From: Nitrososphaerota archaeon
GTDB taxonomy: Archaea > Thermoproteota > Nitrososphaeria_A > Caldarchaeales > Wolframiiraptoraceae
Direction of reading: 5' to 3'
Length of the DNA stretch: 38,669 nt
Assembly: GCA_021163925.1 (NCBI GenBank)
Contig: JAGGTD010000056.1
Location: forward strand, 1 to 38,669
Of this stretch, positions 30,030 to 38,528 are shown piece after piece; the first letter of the stretch is position 1, and every line of letters begins with the position of its first letter. The position numbers and the translations under genes were made by a program. The notes beneath the pieces are model-generated. The model worked only from the letters and a program-made list of their open reading frames with translations, was not told the DNA's origin and did no database searches.

Positions 30030-30180
30030 CATCAAACCAAGTGTTCGCGCAACCATTCTTTAGAAGTGGGAGACCTTGAGCGGAAATTCCAAACTGCTTC
30101 GTAACCTGATAGCCTAGCATAAGCTCCTCGAAGAACTCCCTTGGAAGCCTCCTCAAGTCGAATATGAACGTGTAAGGCAT
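30004..30180 (-). CDS. Small hypothetical protein, 58 aa, not in the supplied ORF track
   Basis: MPYTFIFDLRRLPREFFEELMLGYQVTKQFGISAQGLPLLKNGCANTWFDVKALEKIL*; fills the otherwise empty 30030-30180 gap. Confidence 0.5.
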   Translation of the reverse strand: MPYTFIFDLRRLPREFFEELMLGYQVTKQFGISAQGLPLLKNGCANTWFDVKALEKIL

Positions 30181-30263
30181 CTAAACTTGAATCATAGCCC
30201 CACTCTTTAAACTTAGGGAGGAACCCTTAAAATGAGGGATTGAATTCGAGTAGTGGGGCGGCC

Positions 30264-30365
30264 ATGAGGCTCGAAGACCTATTCTTGGAAGTCGAAGATG
30301 AAGAGGAGGAGTGGGAGGAGTTCGAGGAGGAAGAGGAGGAGTGGGAAGAGGAGGAAGAGTTCTAG
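30264..30365 (+). CDS. Hyperacidic 33-aa microprotein, not in the supplied ORF track
   Basis: MRLEDLFLEVEDEEEEWEEFEEEEEEWEEEEEF*; TATA-like cccttaaaatg about 30-40 bp upstream. Confidence 0.5.
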   Translation: MRLEDLFLEVEDEEEEWEEFEEEEEEWEEEEEF

Positions 30366-30407
30366 ATAGCGCCGAGACGCTGCCAAAAATTGAACCCAAA
30401 ATATTTT

Positions 30408-30956
30408 TCATTTCTTAACGCATTTAACCGCTGACAGCTCTTCGAAGAATAGCTTAACCTTATCCACGACCTCTATCGAGAAGCCTTCTCTCCTCAGCTT
30501 TTCGAAGATGGATTCGAGGTTGGATGTAAGGCTTGAGACCACGATTAGGAGAACTCCCCCACGCTTAATTCTCTTAGAAGAATCCTCCACCAGCCTACTG
30601 ATGAGCTTCCAGCCACCCTCTATCGCTCGATCACCGGTCTCGGGTTCGAGGTAGGGCGGGTTCGAGACTATTAGATCGAACAGCTTTGAGCTTCTATAAG
30701 CGGTTAGGAGGTCTCCGCATAGGGGATGCGCCCTACCCCATACTCCGCTTCTCTTCAACCGATCCCTAGTCTTCTCCACGGCGTTTAGCGAGATGTCTAC
30801 CGAGTGGATCTCATCTGAGAGTTCGCCGAGCCTCGCAGAGACCAATCCAGAGCCCGAGCCTATCTCGACAGCTCTCTTAAACCGTCTTCCAAGCCCTTCA
30901 ACCGCTCTTAAGAGTAGTAGTGTATCCTCTGAGGGCTGGTAGACGTCATCGCTCAT
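30408..30956 (-). CDS. HemK/Mtq2-like N-methyltransferase
   Basis: MSDDVYQPSEDTLLLLRAVE; AVEIGSGSGLVSARL; FDLIVSNPPYLEP. Start at 30956 (ATGA overlap with asnS) preferred over the track start. Confidence 0.9.
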   Translation of the reverse strand: MSDDVYQPSEDTLLLLRAVEGLGRRFKRAVEIGSGSGLVSARLGELSDEIHSVDISLNAVEKTRDRLKRSGVWGRAHPLCGDLLTAYRSSKLFDLIVSNPPYLEPETGDRAIEGGWKLISRLVEDSSKRIKRGGVLLIVVSSLTSNLESIFEKLRREGFSIEVVDKVKLFFEELSAVKCVKK

Positions 30957-32248
30957 GGATATACTCTCGCCGGAGTCCTTGGGAAGAGGCATGCATCCCT
31001 TATATGTGGGAGCTTTAGGAGCCATCGAAGCATCCTCTCGATCCCTAGGCCGAATCCACTGTGGGGGACTGAGCCATACTTCCTAAGATCTAGATACCAT
31101 TGATAATCCTCTGGGTTGAGGCCATTCTCCTTAAGCCTCTCGATGAGCTGGTCGTAGTCGTGGATCCTCTGACCCCCTCCAACCACCTCCCCATATCCTT
31201 CAGGGGCTAGGAGGTCTGCGTTCCTACAAACCCTTGGATCGGCTGGGTCTGGGAGATGATAGAATGCCTTAGCCTCCCTAGGCCAATGGGTTACGAAGAA
31301 CGGCTTATCAAACTCCTTCGATAGCTCTCTCTCCTCATCCGCCCCGAAGTCATCTCCCCACTTAATATCGAATCCCTTGCTTAGTAGGATGTCTAAGGCC
31401 TCGGAGTATCTTATCTTGGGGTAGGGTGGCTCGGCGACCTTGGGATCCAGCTTAACCCCAAGGAATTCGAGTTGCTTCCTCCCTCTCTCGTAAACTCCTA
31501 AAACCATCGAGTAGAATAGCTCTTCGATTATCTTCATTATGTCCTCTAGCTCTGCGTAGGCTACCTCGACCTCAAGATGCCAAAACTCGGTTAGATGCTT
31601 TCTAGTCCTGCTGAGCTCAGCCCTAAAGCTCGGCTGAAGGCTATACACCTTCTCAAGCCCATAGATCGCGGCCTCCTGATAGAGCTGAACGCTCTGGGTT
31701 AGATAGACCGTTCGATTGAAGTAGTCTACCTTGAAGAGGGTTGCCCCACCCTCGACCGCCGCCGTTATGAAGCTTGGGCAGTGGATCTCGATGAACCCAT
31801 GATCCCTCAGCCAATTCCTAGCCGAGTCCACCAAGATCGCCCTAAGCTTCATCACCGCCGCGATCTTAGGGCTTCGGATATGGAGGTGGCGGTGGTCAAG
31901 TAAGAATCTTAGACCAGCATCCTTCCTTATTGGAAACTCGTCTAGGCTTGGGCCTAAGACCTCTAAGTGCTTACATCTAAGCTCGACTCCATTCGGCGCT
32001 CTCGGATCATGTTTTACTATCCCCCTAACCCTTATCGCGGACTCCAGCTTAAGCTCCTCGGCGGCTCGAAAGCTTTCGTCATCAACTATACCCCTCTTTA
32101 ATGCGACTTGGATTATCCCCGTCGAGTCCCTTAGATCTAGGAAGATTAAGCCTCCATGGGCTCTCTTATTCCTAACCCAGCCAACAAGCTCAACCTCATC
32201 ATCCTCCTTAGCGTTAAGCGCGTCTTCGACGAAGAACCTCTTCAGCAT
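30953..32248 (-). CDS. asnS: Asparaginyl-tRNA synthetase (AspRS/AsnRS family)
   Basis: N-terminal OB (ELVGWVRNKRAHGGLIFLDLRDSTGIIQV), TEFWHLEVE, GFGLGIERMLRWL motif 3. Confidence 0.9.
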   Translation of the reverse strand: MLKRFFVEDALNAKEDDEVELVGWVRNKRAHGGLIFLDLRDSTGIIQVALKRGIVDDESFRAAEELKLESAIRVRGIVKHDPRAPNGVELRCKHLEVLGPSLDEFPIRKDAGLRFLLDHRHLHIRSPKIAAVMKLRAILVDSARNWLRDHGFIEIHCPSFITAAVEGGATLFKVDYFNRTVYLTQSVQLYQEAAIYGLEKVYSLQPSFRAELSRTRKHLTEFWHLEVEVAYAELEDIMKIIEELFYSMVLGVYERGRKQLEFLGVKLDPKVAEPPYPKIRYSEALDILLSKGFDIKWGDDFGADEERELSKEFDKPFFVTHWPREAKAFYHLPDPADPRVCRNADLLAPEGYGEVVGGGQRIHDYDQLIERLKENGLNPEDYQWYLDLRKYGSVPHSGFGLGIERMLRWLLKLPHIRDACLFPRTPARVYP

Positions 32249-32300
32249 CTATCTCCGACCCATTGATCCCCTATCTAGCCTCCATTTTTCCTTATCGATC

Positions 32301-32630
32301 TTAGAGGACCTTCGACCCCACTGGGACATCCTTCTCAGGCTTTATCGGAACAACCTCCTCCTCGCTTGGAACAGCGGCTAGGATCATGCATTCCGAGACT
32401 ATCCCCCTTATCTTTCTAGGCTTTAGGTTCACGACGAATACGTATTGCTTTCCGATGAAGTGCTCTGGGTCGTAGATATGGCCAAGCCCCGCTATGGACT
32501 GTCTCTTGAACTCGCCGAAGTCTACCGTGAATCTTAGGAGCTTCGTCGCCCCCGGAACCCTCTCAGCCGAGATCACCTTTCCAACTCTTATGTCGAGCCT
32601 TTGAAACTCGGAAAACTCTACCTCAACCAC
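32301..32630 (-). CDS. tRNA-binding (MetG-beta/EMAPII-like) OB-fold protein
   Basis: FQRLDIRVGKVISAERVPGATKLLRFTVDFGEFKRQSIAGL...NLKPRKIRGIVSECMILAA. Confidence 0.9.
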   Translation of the reverse strand: MVEVEFSEFQRLDIRVGKVISAERVPGATKLLRFTVDFGEFKRQSIAGLGHIYDPEHFIGKQYVFVVNLKPRKIRGIVSECMILAAVPSEEEVVPIKPEKDVPVGSKVL

Positions 32631-32652
32631 ACCGCACCACCAACACGAAATC

Positions 32653-32694
32653 TAATGAGTCTCACTCATTATTATTCGTTCCGAAAATCTTTCG
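32653..32694. promoter_or_regulatory. Two palindromes in a divergent promoter region
   Basis: TAATGAGT-CTC-ACTCATTA (32653-32671) and CGAAA-ATC-TTTCG (32682-32694). Confidence 0.6.
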
Positions 32695-32724
32695 CATGGA
32701 TTGATGTGTAATTTTTTCCGAAAA

Positions 32725-32742
32725 TTTTTTATATAACTTAAA
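32725..32742 (+). promoter_or_regulatory. Likely TATA promoter of the H1-like gene
   Basis: ttttttatataacttaaa in an AT-rich block about 35-45 bp upstream of the ATG at 32773. Confidence 0.6.
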
Positions 32743-32772
32743 GCATATAAAAAATGCTGGTGAAAGAAGAAA

Positions 32773-33018
32773 ATGCCGCGTAAGAAGGCTACGAGGAAGA
32801 GGAAGACTGCGAGGAAGAAAAAGACTACGAGAAAGAAGAGGACAACGAGGAAGAAGACTACTAAGAAGAAGGCGAGAAAGAAGAAGGCTGCGAGGAGGAA
32901 GACGACAAGAAAGAAGACCACGGGAAGGAAGAAGGGAAGGGCGAGGGCTAAGAGGGCTAAGGCGAAAGCTGCGCCCGCGCCTGTCCCCGCGCCTGAGGAA
33001 AAGGTTGAGGCGGTTTAA
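32773..33018 (+). CDS. Lys/Arg-rich histone-H1-tail-like protein
   Basis: MPRKKATRKRKTARKKKTTRKKRTTRKKTTKKKARKKKAARRKTTRKKTTGRKKGRARAKRAKAKAAPAPVPAPEEKVEAV. Confidence 0.75.
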   Translation: MPRKKATRKRKTARKKKTTRKKRTTRKKTTKKKARKKKAARRKTTRKKTTGRKKGRARAKRAKAKAAPAPVPAPEEKVEAV

Positions 33019-33067
33019 GGAAGCCTACCCACCAAAAATCCCCATTTTTCTATTTTGATGATCATGA

Positions 33068-33664
33068 TCAGAGGTAGTAATCCTCATCCATACTTGTCTC
33101 AGTCCTTACCGGTCTCCTCTTAAGCTGAGCTATCTGAGCGGCTAAGATCGCCAATCCCGTCGGTATGGTGAAGAGCGAGATAATGTCTATCGGTCTAGAG
33201 ATCAGGTCGGATGTCAATAGATCGACCTCGGTCAGCCATGAGTTTAGATCTGGCCAAGTTGGGGCTGATAGGAAGACCGAGGCTATCCAGAGGAGTAAGA
33301 TTATCGAGGCCGACGCGAACATAGCTTTACCACTCCTCCCCGGATCTCTAAGAGCGATCCCGGTTGCGAGGGCTGCTACCAACCATATTAGGATGGGGAT
33401 TGCTCCCTGCGGCCCTCCACCTCCAACCATCCTCACTCCAGCCGCTGAGGAGATTGGGGTTAGGAGGGGTGTATAGGTCGCTAGGATCACTCTGAAGATG
33501 TTGTATTGGTTTGGGGTCTGAGAGCTTGGAGAGTATGGGGTGATCAAAGCGCCTCCAAGGGTCAGGATTCCGAGCCCGATCATCAAGCCCATCGCTATGC
33601 TCCTCATCCCAAGATCAACTTCCAACCTCATGGGATAAGGCTTTCCGTTCTGAAGGGATTTCAT
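33068..33664 (-). CDS. Hypothetical polytopic membrane protein
   Basis: About 5 predicted TM segments by eye. Confidence 0.6.
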   Translation of the reverse strand: MKSLQNGKPYPMRLEVDLGMRSIAMGLMIGLGILTLGGALITPYSPSSQTPNQYNIFRVILATYTPLLTPISSAAGVRMVGGGGPQGAIPILIWLVAALATGIALRDPGRSGKAMFASASIILLLWIASVFLSAPTWPDLNSWLTEVDLLTSDLISRPIDIISLFTIPTGLAILAAQIAQLKRRPVRTETSMDEDYYL

Positions 33665-33753
33665 CTTAACATGAGACTCTCGGCTAATTACCCTGAAAAT
33701 CCGCTTTAATGGTAATAAGTTGGAGAGGGTTCAAGCCTTAATGGGGTCTGAGA

Positions 33754-34065
33754 ATGCTTAGGGGATTCATAGATTCGAGGAGGTATAAGACGAGTGGAAA
33801 GAATAAGGCCGTGAGAGAATACATCATATCATTTCCGGGGGTAGATAGCGTTGATAAGGCGAAGCTCTTAATCGGGAAGAAGGTCGAGTATAGGGACGGC
33901 GATCTCAAGATCAAGGGAAGCATCATAGCGACCCACGGCGTTAGGGGGAAGGTTAGGGTTAGATTCAGGAAAGGTTTACCAGGTGAGCTCGATCCAACCA
34001 AAATATTCCTAAAGCTCAACGGCGACCTGATAAGAGGTCTTCGGTTAGAGACCCCTTCCTCCTAA
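33754..34065 (+). CDS. rpl35ae: Ribosomal protein L35Ae
   Basis: MLRGFIDSRRYKTSGKNKAVREYIISFPGVDSVDKAKLLIGKKVEY...GSIIATHGVRGKVRVRFRKGLPG. Confidence 0.92.
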   Translation: MLRGFIDSRRYKTSGKNKAVREYIISFPGVDSVDKAKLLIGKKVEYRDGDLKIKGSIIATHGVRGKVRVRFRKGLPGELDPTKIFLKLNGDLIRGLRLETPSS

Positions 34066-35638
34066 ACTGTTTAAGGTATAGTTCTCGGATCTTGTCGATC
34101 GTGTCGGCCTCTCTAGGACTCTTATCCGATCTAATCCTAGTTATCCTAGCGAACCTTAGAGCATAGCCTGATCGATACTTTGGGCTTCTCTGAATCTCGT
34201 TATAGGCGACCTCGACCACTATCTCAGGCTTAACCTTAACCGTGTATCCGTCGTCGCTAAGCTTGAGCTGGAGAAGTCTCTTGGTCATAAGCTCAAACTC
34301 CTCGTCGGTTAACCCCTTAAACGTCTTACCGACAACCTCGAAACCATCGGTTCTAGGATTATAGGCTGCGAGATGATAGTTGCTCAGCCATCCAGTCCTC
34401 CTCCCATAGCCCCAGTCGGCGGCGACTATGACTAGGTCTAGGTTCTCAGCAGGCTTTATCTTGAGCCAAAGCTTCTCCCTCCTCCCAGGCCTATATTGGG
34501 AGTCCAACCTCTTCGCCATCAAACCCTCATGGCCTTCCTCGATAGCCTTCTCGAGGAAGTCCTTAACCACCTTTGGATCCGATGTTATTATCCTCGGAGC
34601 CAGTAGCCTTGAATCGACCTTCTCGCTTAGGATCTTCCACCTCTCCTCATACGGCTTATCCAATAGCTCGACTCCATCTAGGTATAGGATGTCGAAGACT
34701 TGGAGCTTTAGAGGGATCTCCTCAACCTTTTCATAAACTCCCCTAACCCTCCTAAACCTCCGCAAGAGTTCTTGGAATGGTAGAGGTCTTCCATCCCTAT
34801 CGACCGCTATAACCTCACCATCCAAGACGATCTCCCTAACATCCTTAACCCCGTCTCTCACCTGCTTAACCACGTCTGGGATGCTCTCGGTCACCTCATT
34901 CAACCTCCTCGAATAGATCTTGACCAACCCATCCCTCATGTGTATCTGAACCCTCGCTCCATCAAACTTGTATTCGAAGGCCATCGGCTTGCCGATAGAC
35001 TTCAAGAGCTCATCGACATCATCGCAGATCTCGGCGAGCATGGGTCTCAATGGGTTGAAGATCTTGAGCCTAACCTTCTCGATCGCCTCCCTCCCACCCT
35101 CCTTGGCAACCCTAACCAATTCGTCGAGCCTGCCTAGAAGCATGTAGGCTCTCTGAACAGATCTTAGATCAGCTCCCGTGAGTTCTGCTAAAGCCTCCAA
35201 TAAGACGCCCTCATTAACCCCGTGTTGCATCTCCCCGATTATCTGCTTGAATAGCCATTTTCGCTCAAGCTCGCTCATCCTCACGACTAGAGATCTGAGC
35301 AAGGCGGTCTTCCTGCTCCTCGAACTCGGCCCACTTATCTCGGCTATCCTCTTAAGGGTTGAGGAGACCTCGAGTATCGTCGGAGGTTCCTCGCTGCCCA
35401 ATAGGGTTTGGCTGGATTCTTCGAGTAGATCCATTATGGTCGCGAAGTTCACTTCGAGCTTCCTCTCACTACCCTCGGGCAAAGCCCTACCTATTAGGAG
35501 GAGCGCGGCCGCTGGAGCTTCCCTAGAGTCGAGTCTCTTTAGGAATCTGGCGACTTGTGAGACCTTGTCCTTTCTACCGCTTAAGATTGTGAGCTTCTCG
35601 CAGACCTCTGCTAGTTCCCTGAACTTGGTCTCAGCCAT
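34016..35638 (-). CDS. lig: ATP-dependent DNA ligase
   Basis: EYKFDGARVQIHMRDG active site, EIVLDGEVIAVD, EGLMAKRLDSQYRPGRREKLWLKIKP. Confidence 0.96.
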   Translation of the reverse strand: MAETKFRELAEVCEKLTILSGRKDKVSQVARFLKRLDSREAPAAALLLIGRALPEGSERKLEVNFATIMDLLEESSQTLLGSEEPPTILEVSSTLKRIAEISGPSSRSRKTALLRSLVVRMSELERKWLFKQIIGEMQHGVNEGVLLEALAELTGADLRSVQRAYMLLGRLDELVRVAKEGGREAIEKVRLKIFNPLRPMLAEICDDVDELLKSIGKPMAFEYKFDGARVQIHMRDGLVKIYSRRLNEVTESIPDVVKQVRDGVKDVREIVLDGEVIAVDRDGRPLPFQELLRRFRRVRGVYEKVEEIPLKLQVFDILYLDGVELLDKPYEERWKILSEKVDSRLLAPRIITSDPKVVKDFLEKAIEEGHEGLMAKRLDSQYRPGRREKLWLKIKPAENLDLVIVAADWGYGRRTGWLSNYHLAAYNPRTDGFEVVGKTFKGLTDEEFELMTKRLLQLKLSDDGYTVKVKPEIVVEVAYNEIQRSPKYRSGYALRFARITRIRSDKSPREADTIDKIRELYLKQFRRKGSLTEDLLSGRR

Positions 35639-35639
35639 A

Positions 35640-36092
35640 CTACTCTACTTTAACCGCAACTCCCTTGGGCTTCTGAACAGGTATCCTCACTACTAGGACT
35701 CCATCCCTGAAGGTGGCCTTAGCCTTCTCCGCATCAACATCCTTTGGAAGCGAGATCACCGCCCTATAGCCTCTGCTCTTGAATAGGGAGTACTTTGGAG
35801 CTGCCTTCTTAAGCTCCTCGGAGAACCCTGCCTCGACTTCTACCTCCCCCTCCCTAACCCTAAGATCTATGGAATCCTTAGACGCGGCCGGGAGCTCGAT
35901 CACGACCACAACCTCATCTCCATCGACATAGGTCTCGCTTACAGGCCTCCTATATCCGCTTGGGGTTATGTAGGTTGCAAGCCTTATTGGCGACGCAGCC
36001 GACTCGACGAGCTTTGAGACCTCCTCTGAGACCTCTCTAGTAATTCTATCCACGAGCCTCTCGATATCCCAATCTCTAAAGATTCCGCTCAT
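35640..36092 (-). CDS. hsp20: Small heat shock protein (Hsp20/alpha-crystallin)
   Basis: VVVVIELPAASKDSIDLRVREGEVEVEA...YRAVISLPKDVDAEKAKATFRDGVLVVRIPVQ. Confidence 0.9.
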   Translation of the reverse strand: MSGIFRDWDIERLVDRITREVSEEVSKLVESAASPIRLATYITPSGYRRPVSETYVDGDEVVVVIELPAASKDSIDLRVREGEVEVEAGFSEELKKAAPKYSLFKSRGYRAVISLPKDVDAEKAKATFRDGVLVVRIPVQKPKGVAVKVE

Positions 36093-36195
36093 AATGCATA
36101 GATCATCCCCGCTCCATTTAACCCTTCCATATGCTTAAATCTTGCCCAGAAGACTAAACTTTAAGGCTTAGATAGAGGATCTTGGAGGGCTCGGC

Positions 36196-36990
36196 TTGAC
36201 TAAGTGTGAGGTCTGTGGGAAAGAGGTCTTAATGCCGTTTAAATGCCCATATTGTGGAGGATACTTCTGCGCAGAACATAGGCTTCCAGAGAAACATAAT
36301 TGCCCAGGACTCTATGCCGCGGCCTCACCCTATGAGAAGGAGTGGAAGGAGAGGAGGAGGATGATTAGATTGGAGGAGGAGCAGAGGATCTTGGCCAAGA
36401 AGAGGGTGGCGAGGACGGAGATCCTACACCTAACGGCTGGAGCCTTGATCGTTATGCTCGCAGGCCTCTCCCTCATAAACTTCAACCTACACTTGAGATG
36501 GTATGTTCTATTGAGCTTCATCCTAGGATTCTTGGCCTCCTTCCTGATCCACGAGCTCGCACATCGATACTCGGCTAGAAGCCATGGGCTGTCGGCTGGA
36601 TTCAGGCTCGATCCGATGGGATCTGTCTTAACGATCATAACCTCCATACCCTACATACCATTCAAGATAATCGCCCCCGGGGCAGTCGTGATCTCAGGCC
36701 TCGCCCCAATCTCGGTCATAGGCTCGATAGCCCTCGCAGGCCCCCTCTCAAACATAATCCTCTCAGCGGTCTTCTACATCGGCTCCCACATCTTCTTGAA
36801 GATCATCTGGATTGGGTGGCTCCACTACGTCTTAGGGGTCTTAGCGTCTCTGAACGCGTTCATAGCCTTCTTCAACCTCCTACCATTCGGGGCCTTGGAT
36901 GGGAGGAAGATAATTGCATGGAGTCCGGCGAAATGGGCCACGGCATTCGCGATAAGCATAATACTCCTAGTCCTCGGATACGTGGCATAG
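36196..36990 (+). CDS. AN1-type zinc finger fused to site-2 protease (M50)
   Basis: CEVCGKEVLMPFKCPYCGGYFCAEHRLPEKHNCPG; HELAH metal site; NLLPFGALDGRKI. TTG start in the track. Confidence 0.88.
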   Translation: MTKCEVCGKEVLMPFKCPYCGGYFCAEHRLPEKHNCPGLYAAASPYEKEWKERRRMIRLEEEQRILAKKRVARTEILHLTAGALIVMLAGLSLINFNLHLRWYVLLSFILGFLASFLIHELAHRYSARSHGLSAGFRLDPMGSVLTIITSIPYIPFKIIAPGAVVISGLAPISVIGSIALAGPLSNIILSAVFYIGSHIFLKIIWIGWLHYVLGVLASLNAFIAFFNLLPFGALDGRKIIAWSPAKWATAFAISIILLVLGYVA

Positions 36991-37005
36991 CTGTTCTGGG
37001 GGTGG

Positions 37006-37120
37006 TGGGGCCGCTGGGTTCCAACCCCGGACCGCTGGGATTCGAACCCAGGACCTCCAGCGGTCCGGGCATCTGGATGCTCCCCAGGCTGGAATCATAG
37101 CCAAGCTAGACCACGGCCCC
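37006..37120 (-). tRNA. tRNA-Pro(GGG) with two predicted introns (37063-37081 canonical 37/38; 37019-37039 T-arm)
   Basis: Acceptor GGGGCCG/CGGCCCC, anticodon stem CCAGC/GCTGG, loop CTGGGG|C. Intron 1 is a BHB: CTGG/CCGG central helix, bulges GGA and ACC, inner GCAT/ATGC. A 21-nt T-arm insertion follows TTCGAAT. CCA appears encoded at 37003-37005. Confidence 0.82.
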
Positions 37121-37226
37121 ACCAATCTTATCGGAGATTATCCTAGATTTTAAGCTTGATGCCGGCTTATCTGAAGAGGGGTCGTCAGGTTCTTAAGCAT
37201 CTTTCCCCACCCTCTAAACGGGTTCG

Positions 37227-38522
37227 ATGAGCTTAGCGCGATATCTGGAGAAGGTTCCTCTATCCGCCCTACACTTCAAGCTCCTACTAGTCGGGATGCT
37301 CGCATACCTATTCGCCGCGATGAACACGGTCTTGATAGCGCCAGCGCTAGACCTGATAAGCAAGGAGCTTAGACTAGACCCATTCTATACGGGCTTGCTG
37401 ATAACCTCATTCTATATCGGGATGTTCCTTGGAGCGTTCACATGCGGATATCTCTCGGATAGGGTTGGGAGGAGAAAGATGATGATCATAACGACGCTTA
37501 TCCACGCCATATTCACCGCCCTATTCTCTCAAGCGAGAGACTTCAACACCGCCTTCATCATCAGGCTTATAGCAGGCTATGGAGCTGGAGGACTACTACC
37601 ACTTCCAGGGGTCTATGTAGCGGAGTTCACGCCTGCGAGATATAGGGGTAGATTCCTCGGATTGGTCGAGACCTCATGGGTTTTCGGAGCATTGATAGCC
37701 TCAGGCCTAAGCCTCGGCATAATCCCAAGCTTTGGTTGGAGAGCCCTATTCTACACGGGTTTGATCCCACTCATAGTGGTTCCAGCGCTCCTCTCAACAC
37801 CCGAGTCCATAAGATACTTGGAGAGGAGGGGGAGGCGTGTCGAGGCGATGAAGATTCTAAGGTTGTTTGGGGTCGAGGAGGTCGGTGGGGTCGAAGGCGG
37901 AGAGGAAGAGGAGGAGAAGGCCAAGCTCTCAGACCTCTTCTCAAGAGATTATAGGGGTAGGACCATCCTCCTCTGGACCCTCTGGTTCGTCCTAGTCTAC
38001 ACCTATCATGGGATATTCATCTGGCTGAAGAAGTTCTTCACGGCATCCGGCCTCATACCAAACCCACTACTCTACTACTTCGTGGTGACATCGATCCAAG
38101 TGCCTGGATACTTGGCTGCGACCATGCTCCTAGATAGGGTTGGGAGGAAGAGGGTTCTCTTGATATTCTTGACCTTATCGGGCCTCGGATGCCTAGGATT
38201 CTCCTTAGCACACGACTTCACCTCAATCCTTCTAACATCATCGATCATAAGCTTCTTCAACCTCGGAGCATGGGCCGCACTATACACCTACACCCCTGAA
38301 CTATATCCAACCGAGATAAGGGCAACTGGATCTGGGAGCGCGGCATCATGTGGGAGGGTTGGAGGAATACTTCAAGGGCCCATCACGGGAGCAGTCTTAA
38401 TGCTTTGGGGGCTTCCAGCAACCTTCCTCAAGTTCGCCATCCTACATTGGATCGCAGCGGCCGCAGTCCTCTTACTTGGAATTGAGACTAAGGGAAAAAC
38501 CTTGGAAGAGCTGACGGCCTAA
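37227..38522 (+). CDS. MFS transporter (sugar/organic-acid porter-like)
   Basis: 12 TM; GYLSDRVGRRKMMI, MLLDRVGRKRVLL, YTPELYPTEIRATGSG. Confidence 0.9.
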   Translation: MSLARYLEKVPLSALHFKLLLVGMLAYLFAAMNTVLIAPALDLISKELRLDPFYTGLLITSFYIGMFLGAFTCGYLSDRVGRRKMMIITTLIHAIFTALFSQARDFNTAFIIRLIAGYGAGGLLPLPGVYVAEFTPARYRGRFLGLVETSWVFGALIASGLSLGIIPSFGWRALFYTGLIPLIVVPALLSTPESIRYLERRGRRVEAMKILRLFGVEEVGGVEGGEEEEEKAKLSDLFSRDYRGRTILLWTLWFVLVYTYHGIFIWLKKFFTASGLIPNPLLYYFVVTSIQVPGYLAATMLLDRVGRKRVLLIFLTLSGLGCLGFSLAHDFTSILLTSSIISFFNLGAWAALYTYTPELYPTEIRATGSGSAASCGRVGGILQGPITGAVLMLWGLPATFLKFAILHWIAAAAVLLLGIETKGKTLEELTA

Positions 38523-38528
38523 CAGTTT

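Noticed and set aside
30181-30411. Minus proline/leucine-rich ORF
   Set aside because: Antisense of the GAG/GAA-rich acidic microprotein; low complexity.
32652-32921. Minus ORF rich in F/L/V opposite the H1-like gene
   Set aside because: Reverse complement of AAG/AGG-rich codons yields FFLVV runs; the plus strand has the promoter and start context.
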